A stretch of DNA of 64,000 nucleotides. Origin: Plasmopara viticola. Its lineage: Eukaryota > Oomycota > Peronosporomycetes > Peronosporales > Peronosporaceae. Every line of letters starts with the position of its first letter. Position 1 is the stretch's first letter. The DNA lies in the NCBI GenBank assembly GCA_001695595.3, contig MBPM02000015.1:124001-188000 (forward strand). Reading direction: 5' to 3'. Below the pieces are notes generated by a model. It searched no databases and had not been told where the DNA came from. It saw nothing but the letters and a program-made list of their open reading frames with translations. The position numbers and the translations under genes were made by a program. This document shows, one piece after another, positions 22,052-33,985 of the stretch.

Positions 22052-23926
22052 ATGACGAGCGGCGGCGCCACTAGGCTCGCGAGCAGCAGCAATGTCAAGT
22101 TCCCGCTACCGGACGGATACTTTCCGCCGGTAGAGCTCACTCCGGCCGAAATCGAAGTGTATGAGGAGCGTGTAAAAGTCATCATGAAGAATGCTTTGGC
22201 CGAGTATAATCTCCACGAAGCCATGGGGACTCGGCCCGAGTACGGGTCCCGATGGACTACTGTCGGGAAAGTTGAGCATCTCACTGCCATTCGTGAAGTT
22301 GCGCCATCGAGGGCTGTCGAGGCCTCACGCATTTTTGGACGCATTGACGGCGATTACCGCAACTTTATTGACTTTTTCTACTCGGATTCAGCACAGCAGG
22401 TCTTTGCGGTCAATCAATTCATGTATGGATATGCTGTGGATGCCGCCGTGCTGTGCAATATTTATACAAAAGGATCGAACTCGCCGCACGAGTATTTGGG
22501 CATGAAGTGGGTCTGCCTGCAGCCGTCGGCGCTCTCTCGCAAGCACGATATGTGCTTTCTCGAATATCTTGTCTACAGTAAGGATTTGCAAGGTCGGGAC
22601 GTTGGCGTTCGAATCACGCTGCCATTGCTCTTGAAAGAGTGTCCGCCGCTACCGGACAAATTAAAGACTCGACGGATCAATTCGCACACAGTGACTATTG
22701 TTCGTCCGACGAATGATAACATCGACTCTTCCGAGATATTTATGACCCGTGAGGTCGACATGAACAAGGGATCGAGTGTCTCATCCACTGCAGTCTTTAA
22801 GAAGCTTATGACGACACTAAGTTCCATGGCGTTGTTTGCGGACTCTAAGCATATTTCCATGCATGGTATGCTCGATCGCAGTAGTTGGACACCGAAGAAG
22901 GCGCGTGCCAACTGCAACGTGTGCAGCCGAAAATTCTCAGCCACGCGACGTCGGCAGCATTGCCGTCTCTGTGGTGAAGTGGCGTGCCGTCGCTGTATGA
23001 CAGTTCGTGCAGCTCCCATAGTTAAAGGCAGCACGTCTTTAAATGCCCGCACGTTTCAAGTTATCAAGACAGTGTTCTGCAAAGCTTGCATGGGTCGGGT
23101 TCGTGACTCGAGCATGAGCACTTCAAAGACGGCTGATAGTCAAGACGAAGGCGTGTCTGATGCTGAATCTTTCGGTTGGTTTGAGAAAGAGTTCCGTAGC
23201 CGGAGTTTTGACAGCGAATACCACTTTACATTGTTCAATGAAACTTCGCTGTCGCCGGCTATCACCAATAAAACTCCCTCCTTTCGCCTCGAGCAAGACA
23301 TGGCTGACGACAGACAGTGCAATGGCACGAGCCTGTCACAAAGCAGCATTGACCTCAAGGCTCAATCAGAATCAAAGACACGTGTATCGTCTTCATTGGA
23401 GGAAGACAAAAAGGCCGAGGTGACGGAAGTAGATGCTCGAGCTCTGATTGATTTGCGCCATCTTCGAACGATGGCTGGGGCCGAGCGTGTGGTGCACGAT
23501 GTTGAGGAAGAGAACCTTCGGATCATGCGAGAGTCACTTGCAGCTCTAGATTTTAAGGCCGTTCAGCTCGTTGTATCGCCATTGATTGAAAACAATGATT
23601 TTGACGTAGGAAATCCGAGCAACAGAAGCTGTATTCTTCCGCTGATGGAGGAGATTGACGACGAGGACGAGGACGAGGACGACGTTATCGAAATTTTCGG
23701 CGAGTCTAGTGACATTGACTCCAGCACACGGCAGATTGTGTCGTCTCCGCTGGATGAAACACCGTTGAGCATTCGTGCACTAGAGCACATTCCATTCGCA
23801 TCCAAAGAGATTAACGTGCCAATTGACCAACGCCTTTACGAACAGGAGTTGCTGTTACAGCGACTTGTAATGGCGGCAAACTCTTCCGTTGGTTACTGTC
23901 CACCAAGCGTTCGCGCACACCAGTAA
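22052..23926 (+). CDS. START-like and FYVE-type zinc-finger protein, copy B
   Basis: A single exon encodes 624 aa. The order matches copy A: FPLPDGYFP near residue 18, a START-like region to about residue 280 sharing ASRIFGR, FIDFFY and QFM-GYAVDAAVL with copy A, then a FYVE-type finger from Cys288 to Cys346. In the finger the signature reads RRQHCRLCG, with Gln in place of the first His, and no WxxD. The C-terminal half is Ser-rich, with an acidic run EEIDDEDEDEDD near residues 535-545. The likely site of action is an endosomal or other internal membrane, by family. ATG at 22,052 is the first in frame after a stop. Same strand as copy A, 5.3 kb downstream, so a dispersed tandem duplicate. 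Confidence 0.9.
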   Translation: MTSGGATRLASSSNVKFPLPDGYFPPVELTPAEIEVYEERVKVIMKNALAEYNLHEAMGTRPEYGSRWTTVGKVEHLTAIREVAPSRAVEASRIFGRIDGDYRNFIDFFYSDSAQQVFAVNQFMYGYAVDAAVLCNIYTKGSNSPHEYLGMKWVCLQPSALSRKHDMCFLEYLVYSKDLQGRDVGVRITLPLLLKECPPLPDKLKTRRINSHTVTIVRPTNDNIDSSEIFMTREVDMNKGSSVSSTAVFKKLMTTLSSMALFADSKHISMHGMLDRSSWTPKKARANCNVCSRKFSATRRRQHCRLCGEVACRRCMTVRAAPIVKGSTSLNARTFQVIKTVFCKACMGRVRDSSMSTSKTADSQDEGVSDAESFGWFEKEFRSRSFDSEYHFTLFNETSLSPAITNKTPSFRLEQDMADDRQCNGTSLSQSSIDLKAQSESKTRVSSSLEEDKKAEVTEVDARALIDLRHLRTMAGAERVVHDVEEENLRIMRESLAALDFKAVQLVVSPLIENNDFDVGNPSNRSCILPLMEEIDDEDEDEDDVIEIFGESSDIDSSTRQIVSSPLDETPLSIRALEHIPFASKEINVPIDQRLYEQELLLQRLVMAANSSVGYCPPSVRAHQ

Positions 23927-24310
23927 ACGATCTGGAAACATAAGATAATGTTACCAGGAGTATGCCCCTTGTCGCTTTTTAGCAACACAACTTTATTGGT
24001 CGCCGACGTCTAAGAGTATCTTTTGACAAAAGAGGCTTTTAAATGGCTCAAGATACACTTTGGACAAAACACGGCTAGCATTTATATATATTGCCGAGCA
24101 CGCAGGACGAAGACAGAAAACAATTGTAGTGATTTTAATACATTTGATATAATTCGTAAATACAACCCCTACTAGGACATATATAAGTGAGAATATTAGA
24201 GGGTTCGCTTTGAGAATGTGTCGCAGAAAAACTGACACTTTCGATCCAATTATCACATGTGGGATACAAGCATAGCATGCTACTACATGTTGGTCTCGTT
24301 AAAATGTGTG
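23927..24310. other. Intergenic, 3' side of START/FYVE copy B
   Basis: No gene or repeat seen. Confidence 0.5.
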
Positions 24311-24709
24311 TCATAGAATTCTTAATCTTGAAAGGCGAGCTGGAGGAAAATTAGATCTCCTTCTGAAGTGTAATTGGGTCTTGCTTGGAGAGCGTTCAAG
24401 TCGCAGCTTAAGGTAAGAGTAAAACCTATTTCGCCGGACGTGTTGATGCGCGGGGAAGGTGTTGCGCTAGTCACAGAGCTGATCTTACTCGAAGTACCAT
24501 CACGCCTTTTGGGGCGTGAGCGACGTTCTAATATCAAATTAAAACAAAGAAGTGATGATTTTGCGTGGTGTAAAGCCGTATACATCTGACCAATTTGTTT
24601 GTTGCGTAAAAAAGTCAGCTTCTCTTAGCTTAACGGAGTTATCTCCTGTAACGCTTGGGCTCGATTGGTTATGACGAAGAATAATCCTCCTTAGCTCTTG
24701 GAACTGCAT
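24311..24709 (-). CDS. Possible small three-exon gene, unknown
   Basis: On the minus strand, exons 24,709-24,584, 24,527-24,489 and 24,406-24,311 join in frame to 86 aa starting MQFQELRRIILRHNQ. The introns are 56 nt (GTATAC to ATATTAG, with a T-rich end) and 82 nt (GTAAGA to CCTTAAG). The product is basic (RLERSPSKT, FRRRSNF) with no domain or signal peptide recognised. The composition of exon 1 is convincingly protein-like, whereas the third exon competes with another open frame. It may be a relic or only the 3' end of a larger gene. Confidence 0.35.
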
Positions 24710-24779
24710 TCTAGCAGAAGAAGTCGGTATGGATTTGTGTTGACTCGAAAGCGCAGAAATCGGTAGCTAAGTGGACCCA

Positions 24780-25340
24780 CCTGTCTCGAAAGATGACAGG
24801 CATGTATCGCAGAGCGCTGACCCTAATATAAGTAACCTTGCGGTCGCGCAAGCAAATGATTCAGTTCCGTATTTCGATAAGGAATAATAAGCTTGAAGCG
24901 CAATAAAGCGCGTAAAGCCCGTCGGTCTCGAAAGATAATAGGCATGTATCGCGATAGCGGTCACCCCCAAAAAATTGTAACCTTGCGGCCGCCCTAGGAA
25001 AGACCCGATTTAGTTTCGCATTTCAATTAGAAAATAAAAAGCCAAGATTAAGCGTGTAGAAGCTCATACAGCGTAAAGCGTATTAGAGCTTATAAAGCCC
25101 GTAAAGCGTAAAGATGCAGTGGAGTTTATGAAGCTTGAAATAGCCCAGAAGCGCAAGACGGCTTGTAAAACTTATAAAGCGTAAATAAAGATGAGAGTGC
25201 AAAAGCTTATGGAGGCTATATAATTACCGTGAGAAAGTGTAAAATCTTGAATTATAGCAATCTTCGCAAACAATTATAACCCCACATCCGCGTGAACTAA
25301 AATCGACTTAGTTTCACTTTTCCAATTCATGAGGAATATT
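24780..25340. repeat. Degenerate tandem repeat, about 140-bp unit or longer
   Basis: Two copies begin with (T)GTCTCGAAAGAT-A-AGGCATGTATCGC at 24,781 and 24,926, and each continues with GTAACCTTGCGG(T/C)CGC and a TTTCG-ATTTCGAT-type block. A third, weaker copy of the later part lies at about 25,275-25,335 (TAACCCCACATCCGCG, GACTTAGTTTC). The tract also holds many GTAAAGC(G/C) words. Confidence 0.55.
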
Positions 25341-28300
25341 GTACGAAATCAGTAGTAAAGTGCCTGAATTTCATCGACATCGAGTGAAATAAAATCGAAA
25401 GTTAGACGCCAGTAAACATGGTAATTGGCTCTTAAAAACGTGCCGAATCCATTCACGTTCAGATGAATTAACTGAAGCTTCTAGCGGTGCAAGTTTGGAA
25501 GCCGTGAGCGGGTATTAACATTAGATAGCCGCTGTAGGTGAAGGCATATCATTGTTAAACACTGCCGAAAAACGCTCATAAAGTGGAGACTGTGCGTATC
25601 GTATATTGCCTCGCTGTGTTTTACACATAAAGTCCGGAGAGTATTGCATCTAAAAATGTGGATCCAAATGGACAGAGTTATGCCACAAATATGCCGGCAA
25701 TAACTTGACACAGTTAAGTCGGCGAAAGATAGCGCGAAATTCCTGCGAATAGTGGTAGCAATGATCCATTCAATCGGTAGAAAGAATAGCCGCCAAATAG
25801 TTTTTGCTTAATAAAAATCCCTTAGTAAACGTTTTAGATTTTTAGGCTCAGAATAGCCATAAACCCAATTTATGTCTTGAGTATGCCAGTCAAATTTGTA
25901 GTGAATAACAAGATCTTACGTTGAAGTCTAAGCAAAAAGTCTATTTAGACGGGAAGAATATCACGTTGAAGCTGTCGTTGCGTAGACCAGCACTTAAATC
26001 GGCAGCGCGGAATCGTCGAGTCCCAGTGACTGTGATGGAAATTGGGGAGGTAAATTCCTGTGGAAAAGGCGGCAAAATTTTAATGCTGTTTGCATAAACA
26101 TGTCGTTCTCATTGAATATATATATATGGAAAGCGGGAAGCATGGTTGCAGGGGGGCGGGCTGATAGCAAACGTGCCATAGTGATCAGGTACGTTTAGTA
26201 TCGGTGTTAGGCTCTTAGCCACTCGAGAAAGAGTTAGCCGATTAAGCAGAGGACTCAGATAAAGCCTCTCGATGCGGAAAGACGTCAAATTTTTAAGCAA
26301 AACATTGGTATAAGGTAGAAATCCGCAAACTTCCGTGCCGGGATAGACACTGGCAAGCTTTACGATGAAACGATGCCAGGCTTTTCTGTCCAGAAGTAAA
26401 GCGAAGGAAGATCTTGTTCCAAATTGACCAAGTTAGCTCAGCAAAGACCGGATTAGTGTTTATAAGCTTCGGGATAATTTAGATTTTTAAAATGAAAGCG
26501 CGCGTTGTCAATTGCTCGGTACACCTTTCCAGCGAAAGGTCGGGTTCTGTCATCAAAACAATAATTTCGTCTATACTGTGGCATTTTTTGAGCGTGCAAA
26601 TTGTTTTTGGGGATCCACCCACGAGGAGTTTCACTTACAACGCCCAACCCCAAAGTACTTAATTGTTCGAAGCCAAGTTCCCAGCAAGTAGCACTCTGTG
26701 CATTACACTGCTGAGGGCTGATATCTCCATACTGTTTCAGAATCGGTTGAGATTTCTTGACCCATTTTAATTTGTCAGAACATTAGGCACCGCAGAGAAA
26801 GAGTCGGTTCTCCCCACCAAACGTTTTGTCCCTGCACAAGCTGCCTTTGACTTTGCTTTTCGAGGTCAAGGCCTTGGTTTGGAATTTCTGTTCAAACTTG
26901 TATGTCAATTCTTTCCGGCCGGCTTCACTTAAAAAGAAAATCGCTCCCAGTAGACGTTATGATCAACAACGGACAACAACCCGACATTGACGACGCAATG
27001 TCAACTTCGTATAATCCTCCCGCGGTTAACGACGTTGAAGACGATCTGCAACACGACCAGCCGTCTCAATGGCCGAAACGGTCTATGCACCGATTTCGCT
27101 ACCAAACGCCCCAGTATGGGCGAAAGCGGCCAAAATTTCGTAGTGCTTTATCGGCTTTTTCTTACGCAGACTTTGTGGTTTTCTTCCCATCAACTATACG
27201 GTTAGGAAACTTGATGGCTCGATCTAAGCCCAGCCGGTCACTTGGCCGAAGTATTATAGCTCATTATGGCTAGATGATTCGGACCATGATATCCCGCAAT
27301 GGCATTTTGATATGGAAATTCACGGATTGACGGACGACGACATTTGCTTGGAAAGCGGGTACATATATTATCATGGTCACCCCGCTACCCGTTAATTACG
27401 AAAATGAGTCAGTTCTTGGATGGTGAATCGGGATGAGGCCAACTTTTTTGCCTGTCCGAGTTTTTGGCAGTGTTTTTTTGCAGCCTCTTGATCTTGACGC
27501 AAACGAATGAAAGGGGGGGGCACTCGAACGAGTCACCTTATGGTTGATCAAACATAGGACGACAAGTCATCATGCCATTATTCAGAGAAAAAAACAATAA
27601 TTCCCCGCTAAGGCTTGTTTGGTCATGGTACCAAAATATCAGGAGCCTGACGTTGTGCGAAGAAAACGGTGCTTTCGCGGGAAGGCAGGCTGTTACGCAT
27701 GTATGTTGGTAGGACACACACGGGAGGGGCTCCACGAGATTCAAATTAAATAAAAAAATGCCGTCAGTGACTCCATTTGGAAGTCGTACCAATCCCATAT
27801 TGTATCGGGACTTGTATTGACAATTTGTAGGCAGGATGGACTGACGTGCCGAGCAAAAAACCGTGCCTAAGTTCAGGAAGGATGGATCACGCGCAGCAGG
27901 CCTTAAGCGGAAAATTGACAACAACGCATTTTTGTCAACACGATTGTCGCACATGTACAATAATTCTCGCTTCGCGCGAGCAAGTGTTCACTTAGATTGG
28001 AGTAATACCGTAAATTGGTTTACCGAGTAAATCTCCAGTGCTTGCGAAAAAAATAGAGGCATAAACTTTGGATTTGTACTAAACAACGTTACACTATGTA
28101 CCGATGTTACTGGAGTCGGTATAAATTGTGTGTAGCAAAGCCACAGTTAGACGAAACAATTTTTATTTTATAATGGCATTTTACGACTTCATGGTTCATT
28201 TATAAGATGCGGTGAGGAGCAGCGTTTTTGTGACCTGTGTTCTATCAGCGTTCGCACTTTATTAATTGCAAGCAAGAATGACGCAAACCTTATGAGTACG

Positions 28301-31286
28301 TTTATGAGCTAAATGTGTTAGTTGCTTCCATGTGGGACCCCACTTTCCGAACAAGCCAAGGTACTGAGTTCATGGAATGAGCCCCCTCGCACTATATTCT
28401 TCAGAGTGCAAACCAAAACGAAGAATGAGGGGACTCGATTTGCTTTTCAAGAGAGGCATATCCACAAGCAGGTCGCTTCTTTGAAATGCTACAAACGCCA
28501 AATTCCCAGCGCTTTCGGACGCAGAGCAGTGGTGCCCGTAGATCCGTGGACTTGAGTCGAGTCTCGATAGAATTGGGTACTGCTGAGCAAGGAAATATCC
28601 AATGCTGCGGCTGCAATAAAAATGGGCATTTTATCCGTCTCGTGTCCGAGAGGAGCTAGACCAAGCTAGCCATCGTATAGCTCAAGAAATTTAATGGAAG
28701 CCAGCCGAATTGAAATCGACTTCTATTTGTTACTTTTTCTTGAAGCATATATCAGACTATTTTGGATGATTATAATCAATTGCCGACCTGCAAAGATTCG
28801 TAATGCGCTTAACTCTATCAAACTCGAAATGTTTTTAGCTAAACTTGTACGCTTGTAGCAGACCGCCTTGGTTCTATTTTCAACATTATAACGCTTTTAA
28901 TGGCTAAGTTCCACAGTGTGCGTCAATCACGTACGTACAATGAGTACTAAAGTCTTCTGCAGATAAAGTTTTTTTTCTTTCTGGCGATTACCTTTTTCTA
29001 GGGGTAATGAAACGATCATAAGGCTTGTAATAGACCTGGCTGTGGAATTTAAGGATTTCGACATCACAGAGTTACTTTACTTCTCTGATATGGACCAGTA
29101 TGGCTCGTTCCGGGGCATGCCGCAGTTATGCTCTGGACCAATCCGTTGGGTAAGGTTGTATGACTCGAACACGTAGCAGGGCTTGAACGCGTGCGTACGG
29201 CTCCTTTCAAAGAAAGAATAGGTCCTAAGCAATATAGAAAAAGAAATCAAATGTGATTACATGTGAGCGTAGAATGACGTAGGTAAGGTCGCTTCACAGG
29301 TTAAGCTATTTAGTGCGAGTATCACAGATCCACATGGCATAGTGGGAACGTCACTCCAAAGGTAAATAAAAAAGTTTCAGCTAATTCGGTTTCATAACTC
29401 CGCTCGGAGAGCATAGGAATGCAATAGGTAATTGATATATGATTTTACGAACGACCTCGTGGTTATGAGGTCTTATACACATGAAAAACTGACGGTCCAG
29501 CTAATCGTTGTGTCATGGCAGGTGCACTTTATCCCAGAGTAAATGAATCTCCTTAAACCCAGAATCACTGAGTGCAATTTTGCTGTAACTGCCGCAATCA
29601 TCTTAGAGGAAGTGATGCTGAGGATAAGAATCTCTTTTGAGGATGAAGAAATATATTCTCCGATCAGACAAAATTATATTGGGTTAGCCTTTTAAGCAGC
29701 GTAAGCTGCGACTTGGCTGCAAGACCTTGGAAAACATGAAGTTTAACGATATTGTCTAATAAAAAAAAGCTCCCACCAGATGAAAAGTTAAAAACAAGGT
29801 TGATCTCATGCCATGAACGAAGTGTTGCGTCACGCAGCAATGGTCGCAACCACGAGAGCAGCTGGAGCTCATCAATGCTTTTTTACACATAAAAGAAATA
29901 TTGGCGACCTGCTCATGCTAATACAATGCCAAACAAAGCAATAGTACAAACACTGTTTCAAGATAAAATTGTATTATTAACAACATGTTCAGGTGCACTT
30001 TGTACAATGGATTGAATCTGATTGGTGGATACAAAATTCGTTTGAGAGTATTTACTGTACTACTAATAGTGGCAAGCACGCCTTGCGATATGCAACAAGA
30101 ATGATTATTGGTGCAACAAGAGCTCTCAAACGCCTTGGTCATTGTAAATCACTTGGTTAAATAGTTGTCTCGACCGTTTCAAGTGCTTGTCCAAGCATGA
30201 TTTTTTGGCGACATTATTGTCCGTTGCTGCTATGAAGAAAATCAGTCTGCACTGGATGCCACCAGTGGCATGAGGTTAGAAGATTTAATGAACTTCATTT
30301 TAATATCAAGAAGTGTGTCTTAGCGGTGAAGAACTTTGACGTAATTCGCTACTTTGTATGCAGCTATGGGATGAAAAGAGACTCCGAGGAACGTGAAGCT
30401 GTATTGGCTTGAGCTACGTAGCGTTGCCGAGAGGTTTTGGGAAAGCTATCAGACTAAATTAACTAATCGCACAAGCTCGACGCTGACTATGCGGGTCTTG
30501 CAAACCGTTCGTCTAATCTACTAAAAATTGCATAGTTTGTTCAAGGAGAGCCTACACCACAACGTTCGGTAGTATTAACTAAACTCCTCGGCACACTCTG
30601 ATCCTAACTTTGCCGGACAGACAAAGCTGTTTGGCATTGCTTTTAATGCTATCGACCAGCCTCATAGCTGCGCATTGTCTAATGAAGACGAACAAGGCGA
30701 GTCGTCTCGCTTTAGGCCCGAACGCCAAACAGAGTAAATGTATCATATGCAATGCCATGAGGAAACGCAATGGTTAAGCTCTCAGTGCATCTCCTGACCT
30801 TTAAATCTTGTAATAGTCGATTAAGGTCGTAAATTCCTGAAAACGTTGATTAAAACGCTATACTTGGGCTAAATGATGGCAAGGTGGTGTGTCTTTCAAC
30901 AACAAGTGTGCATGCTTTTGTGCAATGTACGAGGTGGCGATGGCTCAAAAAAGGGAGCTTTCATTTCCGACGCCGCTATTTTGTGTCAGAAATATAAAAT
31001 TCATGTGGAACATCATCAAAGCCTACAACAACTTGATTGAGGCCACCACATGGCACAAATGCCGAATACTTGAGAGCCACATGGCAGAATTCTAAGTTTG
31101 TCTCAGTCGATGGGTTATCTTAACCTCTCATGAAGTATTGTTACATACCATTGACCGCGGTCAGCACACCGAGCGGTGTACTTTAAAAGAGTCTAACCAT
31201 GCATTTAAGACTTTTAAGCGCATCTGCCTCCTGCGAAGCAGCTATCAGGACATATACAACGACATACTACGGGCGTTTTGTTCATA
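25341..31286. other. Gene-poor tract
   Basis: No intact gene found. Protein-like relics include 26,902-27,360 (a frame reading KSLPVDVMINNGQQPDIDDAM, followed by LDDSDHDIPQWHFDMEIHG), a CxxC-x-x-x-GH zinc-knuckle-like piece near 28,600, and 29,000-29,170 (VIDLAVEFKDFDITELL). These suggest old transposon or gene fragments, but none could be assigned to a family. Confidence 0.4.
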
Positions 31287-31374
31287 GTCGTGTAGAGATT
31301 GGAAATCGTGTACTGTGTTACTCATCAGTGGTCGTGTAGAGAATGGAAATTTTGTACAGTGTTACCCATCAGTG
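31287..31374. repeat. Tandem duplication, 44-bp unit
   Basis: GTCGTGTAGAGA through CATCAGTG occurs at 31,287-31,330 and again at 31,331-31,374, with a few substitutions. Confidence 0.9.
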
Positions 31375-33217
31375 GTCTTAACCGAAGAAATAGTGCGAGG
31401 TCATTAAGGCATTTTTTAGTGAAAACCACAAGGCGGTTGTGGCTTGAAGAAGAACGTTCCTTTATTCTATGTTTATAATTCGTGTCAGAAAGCCAAATGT
31501 CAAGCATTGTATCGCTCAGACTTGTCGCAAATTGTGGACACCAATTTTGCACAGACGATGAACATCAGGGGCACGAGCTGCAAAGCGACATGGTAAGATG
31601 TACAATGTATAAAATACTCGTCTTAGTCGACGCAATCGTCGATTTCTCGTGTTAACGAGTAAATACATTAACTGCGATCAGCCCTTTAAGCAATAAGCAT
31701 ACTAGCCATCTCATAAGACTCACGAATATAACTGCAAAGTTTGATCGTCATATGACGCAATTGATCAGGTCCGGCATGACACATTCGACAACACACTTAC
31801 AATAGATTTTGTCCATAGTCGTCCTTCTAGTTCTTCGGCTTGACGGCTAAGCGAGTCCAAGACGCAAGATATACATGAACGCTGAGCTCCAGCGTTGATT
31901 CTGGCGTCACATTGCAAACGTCTTTGGTCTTCGTTCATTTCCTGACTTCATTAACACGTTGGGTGTCTGAAGCACTTCTTTTGCTTTCGCTGAAGCACAC
32001 ATCGACTGCTCGTACCCAGCCGTCTCTGCATATGAGCAGCTTATGTGGCTTACGCATCTGCTCAAAAAGGCAAACAAGTGTTCCAACGAGTAGTGGCATT
32101 TTGTGGACTTTAGATGGACACACCAGTTCTCAAAAGACACTGCTTCAACCTGCCATACGCCGGGTATCCGATTTGTGCCGTCCGTACCACGTTTCTAACT
32201 CCTGTCCCTTGTCTTAAAGCCCAAACTAGCAGCATATGATCACCCAATCCAGCTGCACGACCCTCGTGCCCGATCTGACGAAGCCAAGACGTTTGTAAGG
32301 TTAAGTCTTCTCTCGTGTGGTTTGTTGCTTTACTTATACGAGGCTTTCTAGATTCGTCTTGTCTTTGAGATGACTGTACCGCGATCAGTGCACAGTATCT
32401 CACTTCTCAGAGAGATCACTCGCAAGTAAAGCCTGAGAAGTTGTATTTCGTGGCTGGTATACTTGCTTCACACGCACACCTTTGTGGTTCAAAATTGCGC
32501 TTGGAAGAGAGTCTTTGCTGCAAGATGCAGTCCAAGACCATGTTAGCTAGGTGTTTGACGTGCAGCATATTACACAGGCATTGGTCTTAAGCTTTTTTGG
32601 GACTGAACAAAAAAAGACTATTTAACACTCGTTCCCCTACGTCAGTATAGCCAGTTCTGCGTGTCTCCTACTCAGTCTCCAGTGCCCATAATGTAGGAGA
32701 TGTACGAGTTAGCCTTGAGGCGACCAGTGCTTTAGGTAGTGTCGTCCACGGCTTCGTTGTGGGCTTTCATCCGTAAGAAGCCTGACATAAATCAAGTTAT
32801 CTTTTTATTGTGAAAGTGGACCTACCGGCAGCTAGCTTCCGTTCTACGAAAACTTCGAAAATGTTGCTGTAGGTGTAGACGTCGAAGATCTTGCTGACGT
32901 TGCTGTCTACTACAACCAAAGCGAAATCACTTTGCATCGTCAGCACTCACGCGGGTAATAACGCCACAGACGCTCCACTTTTAACATAACGGCGACGCAC
33001 TCACCCAGTATAGCAAACACCCATCCCTACACCATCGGTAATGGCCAGTACAATCAAGTTCAACAACAACTACCACCTCCGTCAAAATAGCACATGATAG
33101 CTTTAGGCATTGACGAGGAAGCTAAGAAGTCGCATAGTCGTATTGACACAAAGTAATACAATCAATGTAACTTACTGAGTGAGTGAGATAGCATACGCTT
33201 GAAACTATAGCAGTATT
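31375..33217. other. Gene-poor tract before the tRNA-like gene
   Basis: Open minus-strand frames at 31,907-32,403 overlap each other in several phases and could be a worn transposon ORF, but no motif is clear. No other feature seen. Confidence 0.4.
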
Positions 33218-33290
33218 GTCAGCCTTGACGGGACTCGAACCCACGACCCCCTGATCAAAAGTCAGATGCGCTATCCATTGCGCCGCAAGG
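33218..33290 (-). tRNA. tRNA-Arg-like gene with UUU anticodon (possible pseudogene)
   Basis: The 73-nt cloverleaf on the minus strand has a D arm GCGC-AATGGATA-GCGC, an anticodon arm TCTGA-CTTTTGA-TCAGG with anticodon TTT at 33,257-33,255, and an intact T arm and B box GGTTCGAGTCC. The body resembles eukaryotic tRNA-Arg(UCU), yet the anticodon reads Lys. Position 8 is C instead of the near-universal U, base 37 is G, and the first two acceptor pairs are G-U and A-C. These differences suggest a decayed tRNA-Arg, or a recoded tRNA-Lys. No intron; no clear T-run terminator immediately downstream. Confidence 0.7.
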
Positions 33291-33436
33291 TCTATCGATT
33301 TCGTTGAGATTCATGGATTTATATTGTACAGCTCGTATTAACATTTTGATTAGTCTTTGTCTATTTGTCGGTTTGTAAGACATTTTGCTAAAGAAACAGA
33401 AATCAAAAAATGCTGGTGGATTCGATGCAATTTGAA

Positions 33437-33985
33437 GTAATGATCTGAGAGCAGAACGAAAGTATAGTCGAGCCCGAAAAAGAGTGAAGAGTCTTGAGGC
33501 GCGAAAAGCAATTTTTTAAACAGTTCAATGCCTCACAATCGCAGCTAAACTCTTTAAAAGATTGTGTAGGACGTGAAGAATCAAGACGAAGACGGCTTGT
33601 GATCGATAGCGTAAAACCAGAAGTGATGTATTTGAGACTTAAGTCGCGCTTTTGCTACATCTAGGAACATTTAACATATTCGGGATCCACTATGAGCCCA
33701 CTTTTGAACCCATATTGATTGGGTGCGTATCCACAGAAATGGGTTGTGTACCCACAACCAGATTTAGTATTGAATTCGCCTATATTCAAGACGCCTTTAC
33801 ATGCAGTCTGAACGGTATAAAAGTTGCTAGAGATTCACCACATGTCATCACTTTTCGAAACATGCAAAACATTTACATAGCACACAGCCGCAGACACACT
33901 TCAACACTCTCCCTTGATGTGTACACGTGTGTTCGTCGCTTCAAGCTGCAAGGCATAGCCCGAAAACGAAGCTTGCATGCTTGAC
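33437..33985 (-). repeat. Left (3') LTR of the copia element
   Basis: The sequence aligns with 36,830-37,225 over its right two thirds and with 10,720-11,215 over nearly all its length. Shared words include GACGAA-ACGGCT-GTGAT, GTGATGTATT, CCACTAT-A-CCCAC, GGGTTGTGTA-CCACA and CATAGCACACAGCCGCA. The 33,437-33,590 part has no counterpart in the right LTR, so either the right LTR lost it or it lies outside the LTR. Ends are approximate. Confidence 0.7.

Noticed and set aside
27538..27960. 140-codon minus-strand frame
   Set aside because: Protein-like in both strands but no domain and no splice support; left in the gene-poor description.
33411..33590. Separate gene start next to the left LTR
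   Set aside because: The stretch is matched in the solo LTR copy at 10,720, so it belongs to the repeat.
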